Shown here: piece by piece, positions 44,301-53,709 of the stretch
How positions within the stretch are numbered: position 1 is the stretch's first letter
How the letters are laid out: every line of letters begins with the position of its first letter
Assembly (NCBI RefSeq): GCF_016056375.1
Contig: NZ_JAEDAE010000003.1
Coordinates: 434,001 to 498,000, forward strand
From: Hymenobacter negativus
GTDB lineage: Bacteria > Bacteroidota > Bacteroidia > Cytophagales > Hymenobacteraceae
Length of the DNA: 64,000 bases
Direction of reading: 5' to 3'
Position numbers and translations under genes: made by a program
The notes under the pieces: model-generated
Databases searched by the model: none
Told to the model about the DNA's origin: nothing
What the model saw: only the letters and a program-made list of their open reading frames with translations

Positions 44301-45229
44301 CCTACATCAAAGTGTACCTGCCCACCACCGACTACATCACGGCTTTTACCAACCGGCTGGCCTACCGCCTCACCACGGCCGCCCCGCGCGGCTGGCGCGA
44401 AGCCGGCGGCTGGCGGGCGGTGGCCTCGCGCTTCGCCACGCTCACGAGCATTACCGTGGACCGTCGCACCACCGACCCGTCGGTGCTCAAGCGCCTCAGC
44501 CCCTTCAGCTTCGACAAGGAGGATGCCCAGCTGCTGGCGTTTAATCAGCTGTTTCGGAATACGCTGTATTTCAACCGGTCGAATCCGATTTTCGGGGCTG
44601 AATTCACGGTGCAGCAGACGCAGCAGAAGACGCTGCTGGCGCAAGGGTCCGATTTGCGCAACCTCACCACCCAGAGCCTGCTGCTACGCCGCACGCTGGC
44701 CACCTCGTTCACGGGCCGCCTCACGGGCTCGCGCGACATCCGCGAAGCCACCAGCAGCTACCTGCTGGCCCGCAACTACCGCCTGCTGATTTATACCGTT
44801 CAGCCCGAAATCAGCTACCAGCCCACGCCCGTACTGCGCCTTACGGGTACTTACGCGCACACCTTCAAGCAAAACACGCTCGATGCGCCCTTGCCCACGC
44901 TGCCCACGCCCACCCCGGCCGAAACGCACCCCGGCCTCTTTGATGATTTGGGCCTCGAAGCTCGCCTGAGTCAGGTGAGCAAGCGCACCATTTCGGCCGC
45001 CACGCACTACACCCGCGTGCAATTCGACGCGGACCCCACCGCCCTCAACTCCGTGGTGGCCATCGAAATCCTCAACGCCCTGCGCCCCGGCAGCAACTTC
45101 ACCTGGAACCTGAACGTGGAGCAGCGCCTCAGCAACGGCCTCAACATCACGCTGGCCTACGACGGCCGCAAAGCCAGCAACCTCAACACCGTGCACACCG
45201 GGCGCATGCAGGTGGCGGTGCTGTTTTAA
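41360..45229 (+). CDS. SprA-like giant outer-membrane beta-barrel protein
   Basis: A 1289-residue exported protein starting at ATG 41360; the GTG at 41327 would put 11 residues in front of the signal peptide and is rejected. The signal peptide ends near ARAQ. The N-terminal region has the SprA-type block GNTQNVFVNSALNLQLEGQL and DQNVPFQPEGNTQQLQQFDK. From about 400 on, the chain shows alternating aromatic/polar beta-strands ending in MQVAVLF, fitting a large barrel. SprA itself, the type IX secretion translocon and gliding protein, is nearly twice as long, so this is a shorter relative. Residues about 326-353 are encoded by an inverted heptad-repeat element inserted in frame in a Pro/Gly-rich linker. 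The gene follows the kinase by 75 bases. Confidence 0.8.
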   Translation: MIRRLRLCFPLVGLLVAALFMGRQDARAQARSYPAGPIKTGEAPPSTRRCRWVRLAPGRDTTSFALPDSLTVVPSSVVINGRGADYDGRTDRYRWVRAAPRDSSGVPRPDSILVCYRVLPLRLTAARFRRPRSLMDSLGFRQVISRFEDFSVKEQILNTPGVSKTGNLSRGLSFGNTQNVFVNSALNLQLEGQLAENIHLTAAISDQNVPFQPEGNTQQLQQFDKIYITLTNPNWNLTAGDVVLRNKPDYFLRYYKNIQGAAVEANFGPPMVGLSGFGAAPGVANAVFLNGVAGQVPGGAVGPSPATLNPPAISQPQLTDPNRLPGVGSGERGVSTVTVVDGGDTSRSPLRAPKKWRSSTSVAGGVAKGKFASIQVPPIENVQGPYRLNGPNGEQFIIVLANSERVYLDGRLQTRGFDADYTIDYNLAEVTFTPRHLITRNSRIRIDFEYSDLNYSRSLVAASHYQQLGRLSVHGNFYQEADNPDNAPNLNLNDTLRAALRRAGNVAVATATGGDSVAYDRRIVQYHRELRLVGSQRVPVFTYVGADSPIDSLRGSYTVRFTDVGQGNGDYARSTNPRFLTTNGTVYEYLGPGLGRYRPVRLIPTPLLKQLATAGLSYQLDSSTTVFVDVARSRLDRNRFSSESDQDGAMHVGYTVQDRRLPAALANGVLKDYRLRSTLDYEYTGKRFSPIDRYRDIEFDRNWSNVSTTATTGTTPVAREDNIFNFSVGANKDANNGVNYRLSRRFRPGEVNGLQHWLDAAQKVGNLEMRGSLFLLNSDAGRFHSNWARGEATGRFVGGRIVPGYTYRFDKNRVTSATTDTIRSANYFDEHDVFIQSRDSAHTQFRLDYAYRRDQTPNREQTALQRRGTAQTWQGTLASRLGKTQDIRVLGTYRDLDSLGLARNRTVLGQVFYNAGLLQNQIRSELNYSVATGRELKRDYSFLAVPAGQGTHYYAGDLNGNGREDKDEFFEAQTPDAQYRTYIKVYLPTTDYITAFTNRLAYRLTTAAPRGWREAGGWRAVASRFATLTSITVDRRTTDPSVLKRLSPFSFDKEDAQLLAFNQLFRNTLYFNRSNPIFGAEFTVQQTQQKTLLAQGSDLRNLTTQSLLLRRTLATSFTGRLTGSRDIREATSSYLLARNYRLLIYTVQPEISYQPTPVLRLTGTYAHTFKQNTLDAPLPTLPTPTPAETHPGLFDDLGLEARLSQVSKRTISAATHYTRVQFDADPTALNSVVAIEILNALRPGSNFTWNLNVEQRLSNGLNITLAYDGRKASNLNTVHTGRMQVAVLF
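42334..42418. repeat. Inverted heptad-repeat element inside the SprA-like coding sequence
   Basis: The left arm has GGGAGTG, GGAAGCG, GGGAGCG, GGGAGTG (42334-42361). The right arm has CACTTCC, CGCTCCC, CGCTCCG, CGCTCCC (42391-42418). The arms match as reverse complements at 24 of 28 positions, with a 29-base spacer. The reading frame stays open through it and encodes a Gly/Ser/Arg-rich linker. The design is that of the intercistronic elements elsewhere in the window. Confidence 0.85.
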
Positions 45230-45251
45230 GAGCTGTTTGGGTTAATTATCG

Positions 45252-45346
45252 TCTGGTGTAGAGACGCATATTTGCGTGTCGTCGGCCGCACCGTTACCGC
45301 AATTTCTGTTCAACGACGAGACGCAAATATGCGTCTCTACACCAGA
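45252..45346. repeat. Palindromic MITE-like element
   Basis: Arms 45252-45284 and 45314-45346 are 33 bases each and pair with one mismatch around a 29-base centre. The outer part includes GGTGTAGAGACGCATATTTG and its reverse complement. It occupies most of the 154-base gap between the SprA-like and exonuclease genes. No coding capacity is present. The GTAGAGACGC palindrome resembles dispersed repeats known from several bacterial phyla, which I recall but cannot verify here. Confidence 0.85.
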
Positions 45347-45383
45347 TGGCTGCTATGGTTGAAGGTCTGTTAATACCGAAAGC

Positions 45384-45998
45384 CTAGCGAGCCAGCGCCA
45401 CGCGCTGCTTGGCGGCCCGCGCCGCCAGCCCGGCCGTGAGCTCGCGCTGCTTGAAGCACAGCGGCAGCGCAGTGCCCGAGCGGAAAGCGCGCACCGTGAT
45501 TTCGGCGCAGGCGCGGGCGTCGCTCAGCGCGTCGTGGTGGCTGAGTGGGATGCCGAACTGCCCGGCCACGTGGTCGAGCTTGTGGCGCTCGAAGTGGGGC
45601 CAGCACACCTTGGCCAGCTTCACCGAGCACAGCGCGTGGAAGGCGGGAATGGGCAGGTCGAAATCGCGGCAGCTGTATTCGAGCACGCTCACGTCGAAGG
45701 CCGAATTGTGGGCCGCCACGGGCTGCCGGTGCAGGTAGGGCAGGAGCTGGGGCCACACGTCGGCCAGGGTAGGGGCATCGTATAGCTCGGCTTCCGAAAT
45801 GCCGTGCACCTGCTGGTTGCGCCAGTCTACGCGCAGCACGCGGGGGCGCAGCAGCGTGGCGTAGGTTTCCACAATCTGGCCGCCGCGCACCCGCACCACG
45901 CCCACGGCACAGGCGCTGTCGCGGCGTTCGTTGGCAGTTTCAAAGTCGATGGCCGTGAAGTCGAGGTTGGCCAACGCCTGAGTAATTTCTCCTTGCAT
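45384..45998 (-). CDS. DnaQ-like DEDDh 3'-5' exonuclease
   Basis: A 204-residue exonuclease of the DNA polymerase III epsilon family. The ATG at 45998 is chosen because it precedes the exonuclease domain directly; an upstream in-frame ATG at 46106 overlaps the end of the next gene. The ExoI motif is FTAIDFETAN (Asp and Glu), ExoII is AHNSAFDVSVLEY, and ExoIII is HHDALSDARACAEI with His and Asp four residues apart, giving a DEDDh active site. There is no polymerase or BRCT domain. A role in DNA repair or RNA trimming is possible. Confidence 0.9.
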   Translation of the reverse strand: MQGEITQALANLDFTAIDFETANERRDSACAVGVVRVRGGQIVETYATLLRPRVLRVDWRNQQVHGISEAELYDAPTLADVWPQLLPYLHRQPVAAHNSAFDVSVLEYSCRDFDLPIPAFHALCSVKLAKVCWPHFERHKLDHVAGQFGIPLSHHDALSDARACAEITVRAFRSGTALPLCFKQRELTAGLAARAAKQRVALAR

Positions 45999-46047
45999 AA
46001 TAGGCAAGTTAGCCGCAATTGGGCTAATCTGAGCTATTGGCCCGGGG

Positions 46048-47529
46048 CTATTGGGCGGCGGGCAACGGTGGGGCAGCCGCATCGCAGCACACGTCGGGCA
46101 CCTCAAAGTAGCGCTCCATTACACCATTAATATTGCCCGCGCAACCAGGTGTGAGGTCAATATCAAACTCAAGTTCTGAACTGAACTGGTGCAGTGGAGC
46201 CAGCACCCGGCCGTAGCGCAGGCGCAGCGGTGGCAGCGTGACTTGTGGGGTGCCGGCGCGGTGCGCCGCTCGCAACGCGGCAAAACGGGCCTGCATCTGG
46301 GCATCAAATGGGGCGGCACTGGTGGTTAGCTCTCGCCATGCTTCGGACACATGCCCGGCCCCAATGAGGCCAATGAAAAGCAACGATAACAGGAATTGAA
46401 ACAGCTTTTGCCGATGCTTGCCCGCGGCAGCCATCGGCAGAAACTGCAGCCCTACTAGCCACCCCAGCCCGGCCGTGGACAGTAGCAGCACAAGCATGAT
46501 TTCGTTCTGGGCGCGGGGCAGCGGCGGCCCTACCACGAGGTGCCGGAACAGCAAAAAGCCAATAAAATTCAGCAGGCTAAACCCTGCCAATACTGTTGCC
46601 CATTGCCGGCGAGAAAGCAGAACCATCGTTTGGCTATCAATCAATTGTTGGCGGCCAAGCCACAGCCCGGCCACTCCGGCCGCCAGCACGCTAAATTCAG
46701 TTAGCGGCTTGCTCAGAAACAGCAGCATCGAATAAGCAGCGCGCGGCCCAAGCACCAGCCAGCGGTAGGCGTGGTAAGGGTCGGCGGGCGGAGCCATGGC
46801 GGCTACGCGGGCCCAGTTGCCGGGAGCCACAGCCGCCAGTGCAACGGCCGCCGCCCCGATGCCGAGCCACAGCAGCAGCTTGGGCCGGGCCGTTTGGGGC
46901 AAAGCGAAAGCCAACAGCGCCAGTACGGGCACGGCCTGCACCAGCGTCAGCTCGTTGCCGGTGAGGGCCAGCACCAGCGGCAGGCAGGCCAGGCCCGCGT
47001 AGCGCCACCGCGTGGCTTCCGGACCCCAGACTGCGCGTAGGGCCAATGCTGTGAAATTCAGCAGCCCCATCAACGGCAATTGGTAGGCCACGATGCCGCA
47101 AAACCAATACAGGAACGAGAATGGCGACGGCGCGGCGTTGCAAAACAGCGCCAGCAACAGCCCCGCTGCCCATAGCGCCCGGCCCCAGGAGTACGCGCGT
47201 CGCAAAACCGTGTGCCCCAGCACCTGTAGCAAATGCGCCAAGCTGGCCCATTGAGCCAAAAAAGCCGCTGCCGCTACTACTTTCACCCCGCCCAGCCAGC
47301 CGTAGGCCACGGGGTTCAGCACCGTCATGATGAAGGTGGTGGTGAAGCGCCCGGTCCAGGTTTGAAACAGCCACAACTGCACGCCCCAAGTGCCGTGCTC
47401 CCGCATCCAATAGCCGTTGCGGAAGTCGTCGAAAAACGGCTGATTGAACGCGGTGAGCAGTAGGAAGGGCAGCAGGGCCAGGATGATGCCTAGGCGCGGA
47501 AGAAGCTGACGTAACAGAGAACTAGGCAA
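46048..47529 (-). CDS. DUF6056-type polytopic membrane protein
   Basis: A 493-residue membrane protein with about ten transmembrane helices. The N-terminal FNQPFFDDFRNGYWMREHG is the FDD-containing segment seen in DUF6056 and related lipid-linked glycosyltransferase-like proteins, where the Asp pair follows the first helix. This suggests a GT-C-type fold, but the reaction is unknown. A soluble C-terminal part (about 400-493) contains several short beta-rich stretches. The start is a TTG at 47529; no ATG precedes the first helix. The upstream gap holds an inverted repeat. Confidence 0.72.
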   Translation of the reverse strand: MPSSLLRQLLPRLGIILALLPFLLLTAFNQPFFDDFRNGYWMREHGTWGVQLWLFQTWTGRFTTTFIMTVLNPVAYGWLGGVKVVAAAAFLAQWASLAHLLQVLGHTVLRRAYSWGRALWAAGLLLALFCNAAPSPFSFLYWFCGIVAYQLPLMGLLNFTALALRAVWGPEATRWRYAGLACLPLVLALTGNELTLVQAVPVLALLAFALPQTARPKLLLWLGIGAAAVALAAVAPGNWARVAAMAPPADPYHAYRWLVLGPRAAYSMLLFLSKPLTEFSVLAAGVAGLWLGRQQLIDSQTMVLLSRRQWATVLAGFSLLNFIGFLLFRHLVVGPPLPRAQNEIMLVLLLSTAGLGWLVGLQFLPMAAAGKHRQKLFQFLLSLLFIGLIGAGHVSEAWRELTTSAAPFDAQMQARFAALRAAHRAGTPQVTLPPLRLRYGRVLAPLHQFSSELEFDIDLTPGCAGNINGVMERYFEVPDVCCDAAAPPLPAAQ

Positions 47530-47540
47530 AGTAAGAATGG

Positions 47541-47653
47541 TGTAGCGCCGCAGACTTGCGGCTCGTCGGTCGCGCCGTCAGGACGGGTCCAGTGTCGCCG
47601 TTCAACCGAAGGTCAGCGAAGCTAACGATGAGCCGCAAAGATGCGCTGCTACA
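47541..47653. repeat. Imperfect palindromic element overlapping the end of the GH20 gene
   Basis: Arms 47541-47568 and 47626-47653 match as reverse complements at 22 of 28 positions, separated by 57 bases. Each arm begins TGTAGC at its outer end. The outer end of the right arm contains the TAG stop codon (47649-47651) of the leftward GH20 gene. Confidence 0.72.
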
Positions 47654-49706
47654 GCCCGACCAGCTTGCGGGCGGCTTTCACCACGGCCAATTCGGCCTGG
47701 CCGGCGGGGGCCTGTGCGGCATCCAGCGTGGCGCGAGTGGCGGCCAGCCACGCCAGGGAGGGAACCTGACCGGTTTGCAGCTGCGTGAGGCGCTCCAGCA
47801 CCACGGTAGCCACGGCGGCCAGCCGGGTGGAGAGCGGGCCGTATTCCGTCAGGCTGGGGTTAGCGGCGAGCAGGGGTTGGAGCAGTACATCGTTGACCTG
47901 CCAGCGTACGGCCTGAGCCCGCAGCGTGCCCAGCTGGCGCAGCGAGGCCGGCAGCCAATTAGGCGAAGCGGGCTTGAACGCCACCACACTGTCCACCAGC
48001 ACGCCGAAGCGGCGGGCCACATCCGACTCGGCCGGCGCGGCATCTACCAAGCGGTTGAGCGGGGTGGCGGTGGTGTAGTTGAAGCCCTGGAAATTGCGTT
48101 TATATTCCTTCACCGGCTCAATAACTTCGGCCAGGGTGCGCAGCGGAACCACGTTGCTGGTGCCAGCCATCTGCTTCAGCAGCAGTTCGGGCACGCGGCG
48201 GTGGCGCAGGCCCAGCGTTTCGAGCTGCGGGGACAATACATTCAGCCGGCGGTACATATCCGCCACGCTCTGAGTCGCAGCCTGCGGCGACCACAGCCGC
48301 TCGGCCACGGCGGCCGCCCGGGGCCAGATGCGCGAGTCGAGTACGACCGAATCGGCGTATTCGGCCCACATAGCCGCCTCGCCACCCAGCACCAGCTTCT
48401 GCTCGGCGGCCGTGAGGGGCGTGTCGGGCGGCAGCGGGTCGGTGAGGTAGGAACTGGCCGCGCTGAGGTTCAAATCGATGTAATAACCACTCGAAAGCAG
48501 CACCGGGTGGCCAAGTTTTGCAGCATCGTTCAGGCCCTTTTTGCCCCGCCAGCTTTGGATGACGGCTTCTTTTGGTAAGTCGGGGCCGAGAATTTCATCC
48601 CAGCCAATCATGGTTTTGCCACGCTGTTGCAGCATCACCATCACGCGGCGGTTGAAATAAGTTTGCAATTGGTGCTTGTCTACGGTTTTGCCGTCTGCCT
48701 TCACCATTTTGTGGGCCTGCATCCAGGCCACGATGCGCGGGGTGCGCCGCCAGTTGCGGCCGTCGTTTTCGTCGCCGCCGGCGTGGAAATACGGGTCCGG
48801 AAACAGCGTCGTCATCTCCGTCAGCAGCGAATCCAGGAAGGTGTAGGTGGTTTCGCGGGTCGGGTCGATGGCCACGTTGGTGGTGCGCCAGCGGGTGTAG
48901 GGGGCGTAAGTCGAATCGGCCGATTTCAGGCGCGGGTAGGCCACAATCCAGCTGGTGGTGTGACTGGGCATGTCGAACTCCGGCACCACGCGGATGCCGC
49001 GCGCCGCCGCGTAAGCCACCACCTCGCGTACCTCGGCTTGGGTATAAAACAGCCCATCGGTGCTGCCCACCGTCTGCAAACGCGGAAAAACCTTGCTTTC
49101 GATGCGAAAGCCCTGGTCATCGGTGAGGTGCCAGTGTAGTACGTTCAGCTTCACGGCCGCCATGCCGTCGAGGTTGCGCTTGATGACGGCCACGGGCATA
49201 AAGTGCCTCGCCGCGTCAATCAGGAGCCCGCGCCAGGCAAAGCGCGGCTGGTCCCGGATGTCGACTTCGGGCAGATAGCGGCCTTTCTTATCGGTGCGCG
49301 GCAATTGCTCCAGCGTGGCCAGTGCCCGCAGCACGCCCAGGCTGGTGGGGGCGTCGATGCTCACGCCCATTGGCGTCACGCGCAGCGAATACCGCTCTTC
49401 GTCAAACAGCTCGGGCCGGCCCACGCGGCCGTAGCGGATTTGCAGCGTGGCCAGCCCCGCCGTTTTCGTGGCCAGCGATAGGCGGTTGATGGTACGGCCC
49501 ACCGCGTCCGCCACCGCCGGGTCTACCTGAGCTGGCAACAGCGGTTTCAGCGACGTTTTTAACAGTAGATGACCCTGGCCGTAATTGGCTTCGGCAGGCA
49601 GCGGTAGTAATGCAGACGCGGTTTGAGCCGCCGCCGGGCGCGTCAGCAGCCCCAGCAGTAGCACCAGCCATTTCCCCCATTTCGGCGCTTTCCCAGTTTT
49701 TGGCAT
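47649..49706 (-). CDS. Beta-N-acetylhexosaminidase, glycoside hydrolase family 20
   Basis: A 685-residue exported GH20 enzyme that removes terminal GlcNAc/GalNAc from chitin oligomers or glycans. The signal peptide (about 1-27) ends AAAQ. A GH20b domain (about 30-150) precedes the catalytic barrel (about 155-490). Visible motifs are LLIDAARHFMPVAVIKRNLD, LHWHLTDDQGFRIES, VPEFDMPSHTTSW and the catalytic pair in AGGDEND near residue 312. The C-terminal part (about 500-685) is helical. Its stop codon is embedded in the palindromic element. Confidence 0.95.
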   Translation of the reverse strand: MPKTGKAPKWGKWLVLLLGLLTRPAAAQTASALLPLPAEANYGQGHLLLKTSLKPLLPAQVDPAVADAVGRTINRLSLATKTAGLATLQIRYGRVGRPELFDEERYSLRVTPMGVSIDAPTSLGVLRALATLEQLPRTDKKGRYLPEVDIRDQPRFAWRGLLIDAARHFMPVAVIKRNLDGMAAVKLNVLHWHLTDDQGFRIESKVFPRLQTVGSTDGLFYTQAEVREVVAYAAARGIRVVPEFDMPSHTTSWIVAYPRLKSADSTYAPYTRWRTTNVAIDPTRETTYTFLDSLLTEMTTLFPDPYFHAGGDENDGRNWRRTPRIVAWMQAHKMVKADGKTVDKHQLQTYFNRRVMVMLQQRGKTMIGWDEILGPDLPKEAVIQSWRGKKGLNDAAKLGHPVLLSSGYYIDLNLSAASSYLTDPLPPDTPLTAAEQKLVLGGEAAMWAEYADSVVLDSRIWPRAAAVAERLWSPQAATQSVADMYRRLNVLSPQLETLGLRHRRVPELLLKQMAGTSNVVPLRTLAEVIEPVKEYKRNFQGFNYTTATPLNRLVDAAPAESDVARRFGVLVDSVVAFKPASPNWLPASLRQLGTLRAQAVRWQVNDVLLQPLLAANPSLTEYGPLSTRLAAVATVVLERLTQLQTGQVPSLAWLAATRATLDAAQAPAGQAELAVVKAARKLVGL

Positions 49707-49807
49707 CGTGTTCAGTTAGAGTTGAATTGCCCGTTAACTACAAATTGCTGTCCACAACCGGAAGTAAGCGCACGCTGGAATCCGTAAAATCCGAGCCAAC
49801 CCGTGGT

Positions 49808-51199
49808 CTATATCAGGCCGCGGGCTTTGAATTCCAGATACTTATTGATGGTGTTGGCTGTCAAATCCTTCGGTGCAGTCAGCAGCGAATAAATGCCGTA
49901 ACGCTGCAGCTCGAGCACAATCTGGCGCTTTTCCTGGGCAAATTTCTCGGCGATGGTCTGGTTGTACACGTCCTCCGTCGACCCGGCCGGGGCTTCGAGG
50001 AAGGCCCGCAACTCGGTGTTTTCGAAGAACACGACCAGCAGCAGGTGGTCCTTGGCCAGGCGGCGCAGGTAGGGCAATTGGCGCTGCATGCCGTGCAGCG
50101 TTTCAAAATTGGTGAACAAAATCAGCAGGCTGCGCTGCTTGATTTTGGCTCGCACCGTGGCGTAGAGCAACTCGAAGTCGGTTTCGAGGTACTTGGTTTT
50201 CTGGCGGTAAAGAATTTCCAGGAGCTTCAGCAGGTGGCCGGGGCGGCGGTCGGCGGCCAGCGCGGCACCGGGGCGGTTCGAGAAGGTGAGTAGCCCGGCT
50301 TTGTCGTGCTTGAGCAGCGCAATGTTGCTGACTACCAACGTAGCATTGATAGAGTAGTCGAGCAGGCTCAGCCCATCAAACGGCATGCGCATCACGCGGC
50401 CTTTGTCGATGAGGCAGTACACCTGCTGGGCGCGCTCGTCTTGGAAGTGGTTCACCACCAGCGCATCATCGGTTCCGGTACCAGTGCGGCGGGCGGTGGC
50501 TTTCCAGTTCAGGCTGCGTGGGTCGTCGCCGGCCACGTAGGGCCGGATTTGCTCGAACTCCATGCTGTGGCCCACGCGCCGGATGCGCTTCACGCCCACC
50601 TCCGTGAGGCGGTTGTGGATGGCCAGCAGCTCGTACTGTCGCATTTGCAGGAAGGACGGGTAAACAGGAACCACCTTGCCCTGCTCGTAGCGAAACCGCC
50701 GCCGCACCAGCCCCAGCGGCGAAGCGGCGTAAATATTCAGCGCCCCAAACTCGTACTCGCCGCGCTTGGTGGGCCGCAGCTGGTAATCAATAATCTGCGT
50801 TTCGCCGGATTTGATGGCCGTTTTGAACAGCACATCGCGCCGTTGAAACTGGTGCGGAATCTCGTCAATCGTCTCGGTCTGGATGGGAAACCGGTAGCGG
50901 TTTTCGAGGTAAATCCGCACGTCATTATCCGAGCCGTTGGCCAGCTTCTCACCGAGCACCCGCCGCCCGAATACCGGCGCGGTCTGCCCTTTCACGGGCG
51001 CATACAGCAGCAGCGCATCAAGCAAGGCCAGCACCACAAACAGGCCCAGCACGATTTTTATCGGCCCGAGCAGCCAGGGCAGGAAAAAGGCCACCACGAA
51101 GCCGACTGCAATGGCCGCCAGCGCTTGAAAGAAACGGGAGGTAAGAAATAGCGTCAAGGGTAACGGCGTGAAGGGAAAGGCAATATTCGGCAATTTCAC
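49808..51199 (-). CDS. DUF58 membrane-anchored protein
   Basis: A 463-residue DUF58 protein, the usual partner of MoxR ATPases. Two transmembrane helices (about 20-65) are followed by an immunoglobulin-like region and then the DUF58 domain with YVAGDDPRSLNWKATARR. A VWA-like fold with VYCLIDKGRVM (about 275) follows, where the MIDAS pattern is degenerate. It belongs to the MoxR cluster but is separated from the MoxR gene by the SDR and NADAR genes. All run leftward. Confidence 0.92.
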   Translation of the reverse strand: MKLPNIAFPFTPLPLTLFLTSRFFQALAAIAVGFVVAFFLPWLLGPIKIVLGLFVVLALLDALLLYAPVKGQTAPVFGRRVLGEKLANGSDNDVRIYLENRYRFPIQTETIDEIPHQFQRRDVLFKTAIKSGETQIIDYQLRPTKRGEYEFGALNIYAASPLGLVRRRFRYEQGKVVPVYPSFLQMRQYELLAIHNRLTEVGVKRIRRVGHSMEFEQIRPYVAGDDPRSLNWKATARRTGTGTDDALVVNHFQDERAQQVYCLIDKGRVMRMPFDGLSLLDYSINATLVVSNIALLKHDKAGLLTFSNRPGAALAADRRPGHLLKLLEILYRQKTKYLETDFELLYATVRAKIKQRSLLILFTNFETLHGMQRQLPYLRRLAKDHLLLVVFFENTELRAFLEAPAGSTEDVYNQTIAEKFAQEKRQIVLELQRYGIYSLLTAPKDLTANTINKYLEFKARGLI

Positions 51200-51207
51200 A
51201 CCAACCT

Positions 51208-51232
51208 GCGGCGCGCTATAAAGTCCACGCTA
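51208..51232. repeat. Possible palindrome remnant at the end of the SDR gene
   Basis: The minus-strand sequence just after the SDR stop reads TAGCGTGGACTTTATAGCGCG. The TAG is the stop codon, and the TAGCG context resembles the outer ends of the elements at 12636 and 47541. No clean second arm is seen in the short gap. Confidence 0.3.
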
Positions 51233-52021
51233 CACCGCGCTGCGCACGATGCCGCCGTCCACGCGCAGGGCCGCGCCGTTGATGGCCCCGGCCAGCGGAC
51301 TGGCCACAAACACGGCAAAATCGGCAATTTCCTTGGGCTGGATGAGGCGACCGATAAGCGAGGTGGGCCGGTTTTCGGCCATGAAGCGGCGCTCGGCGGC
51401 GGCGTAGTCGGCTTCGTGGGGAAATACCTGGCGGATGAATTCTTCCACGCCGGGCGTGTGCGTCGAGCCGGGCATCAGCGTGTTCACCGTCACGGCGGTG
51501 CCCTTGGTGAGCTCGGCCAGGCTGCGCGAAATGGAGAGCTGCATGAGTTTGGTGGCGCTGTAGTGGGCCATTTCGGGGGCCGGGTTCAGGGCCGATTCGC
51601 TGCTGATGAACAGGATGCGGCCGGTGTTGCGGGTCAGCATGCCGCGCAGGTAGTGGCGGCTCAGGCGTACGCCGCTCATCATGTTCACCTCAAACAGCCG
51701 CTGCCAGGCTTCGTCGGTGGCGTCGAAGAAATCGGTGGCTTCGTAGATGCCCAGGTTGTTGATGAGCACGTCCACCTCGGGGTATTGCTGGATGGTGCGC
51801 TCAGTGCCTTCCGCGGTGCCGTTGTCGGCAGCTAGGGGCAGCAGCTGCGCATTTGGGGACTCCTGTTGCAACTCGGCAACGGCCTGGGTCACGCTGGCCT
51901 CGGAGCGGCCGTTGATGATGACTTTGGCGCCTTCGCGGGCGAAAGCGCGGGCCATTTCCAGGCCAATGCCGCCGGTGGAAGCGGTGATGAGAACGGTTTT
52001 ATCGGTGAGTTGAACGTCCAT
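51230..52021 (-). CDS. Short-chain dehydrogenase/reductase
   Basis: A 263-residue classical SDR. The NAD(P)-binding motif is [13 protein letters not shown] at about 14-26, with VIINGRS for cofactor choice. NNLG (about 89-92), the catalytic Ser in FISSESA and the YxxxK pair in HYSATKLM are all present. The substrate cannot be predicted. It is leftward like its neighbours and lies 78 bases after the NADAR gene, inside what is otherwise a MoxR-DUF58 locus. Confidence 0.93.
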   Translation of the reverse strand: MDVQLTDKTVLITASTGGIGLEMARAFAREGAKVIINGRSEASVTQAVAELQQESPNAQLLPLAADNGTAEGTERTIQQYPEVDVLINNLGIYEATDFFDATDEAWQRLFEVNMMSGVRLSRHYLRGMLTRNTGRILFISSESALNPAPEMAHYSATKLMQLSISRSLAELTKGTAVTVNTLMPGSTHTPGVEEFIRQVFPHEADYAAAERRFMAENRPTSLIGRLIQPKEIADFAVFVASPLAGAINGAALRVDGGIVRSAV

Positions 52022-52099
52022 GATGCGGCGAGTGGGAGAGTGAATCAGCCGGTTGAAATGCGGACTGAATAATGGATAACCCGCAACGGCGGCTCCCGG

Positions 52100-52651
52100 T
52101 TATTGCCGCCGCAATTCGTCCCGCACCGCCATCAGCGCAAAGCCTAACAGATTCGGTTCCAACCAGCGACTGGGATTAGCGGCGTCGGCCGCGTCGGCCG
52201 CCAGCCCAATGCCCCAGATGGTATCCACCGGACTGGCTTCGACGAGCACCCGGTCGTTGGTGGAAAGCAGGAATTTCGCCAGCTCCGAATGCTGCCCGAA
52301 CTTGTGCAGGTTGCCCGCAATCACGATTTCAACCTTGCGTGCTTCCCATATCTCAGGGTCAAAATTCTGGATTTCGCGGCCCAGCTTCTTGGCTTCGGCC
52401 GGGCTTTTGGCGGCCAGAATTTGGTCCAGGGTCTTATCGTCATTGAACAGCCGCGCCTTTTCAGCCATCATCCAGTGCTCCGTGGACCGGTAGGTGATGC
52501 CGGCCACCACAAAATCGGCTGGCCACCACTGGCTCAGGCACGATTTGGTGATGGTGCCGTCCTTGCTGGGCTGGTTGCCCCAGAAAAACAGGTACTTGAC
52601 ACGGGCATCCTGCGTCAGCTGGTCAAGCAGCCATTCGGTAGAGTATTTCAT
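52100..52651 (-). CDS. NADAR-family protein (YbiA-like)
   Basis: A 183-residue NADAR protein. Family blocks include YLFFWGNQPSKDG, the STEHWMMAEKARLFND helix, KFGQHSELAKFLLST and LVEASPVDTIWGIGL. NADAR proteins include YbiA-type N-glycosidases acting on riboflavin intermediates and ADP-ribose hydrolases that remove ADP-ribose from guanine. This sequence alone does not decide between them. It starts 2 bases after the MoxR stop, so it is probably co-transcribed with MoxR. That location inside a MoxR locus is unusual. Confidence 0.92.
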   Translation of the reverse strand: MKYSTEWLLDQLTQDARVKYLFFWGNQPSKDGTITKSCLSQWWPADFVVAGITYRSTEHWMMAEKARLFNDDKTLDQILAAKSPAEAKKLGREIQNFDPEIWEARKVEIVIAGNLHKFGQHSELAKFLLSTNDRVLVEASPVDTIWGIGLAADAADAANPSRWLEPNLLGFALMAVRDELRRQ

Positions 52652-52653
52652 GC

Positions 52654-53709
<1,056 letters not shown>

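Noticed and set aside
42905-44644. 579-codon minus-strand frame opposite the SprA-like gene
   Set aside because: Composition is Ala/Val/Arg/Gly-rich with no motif, and the plus strand carries the plausible beta-barrel protein.
41360-45229. Full SprA gliding/secretion protein
   Set aside because: The N-terminal block is SprA-like, but at 1289 residues the protein is about half the length of SprA.
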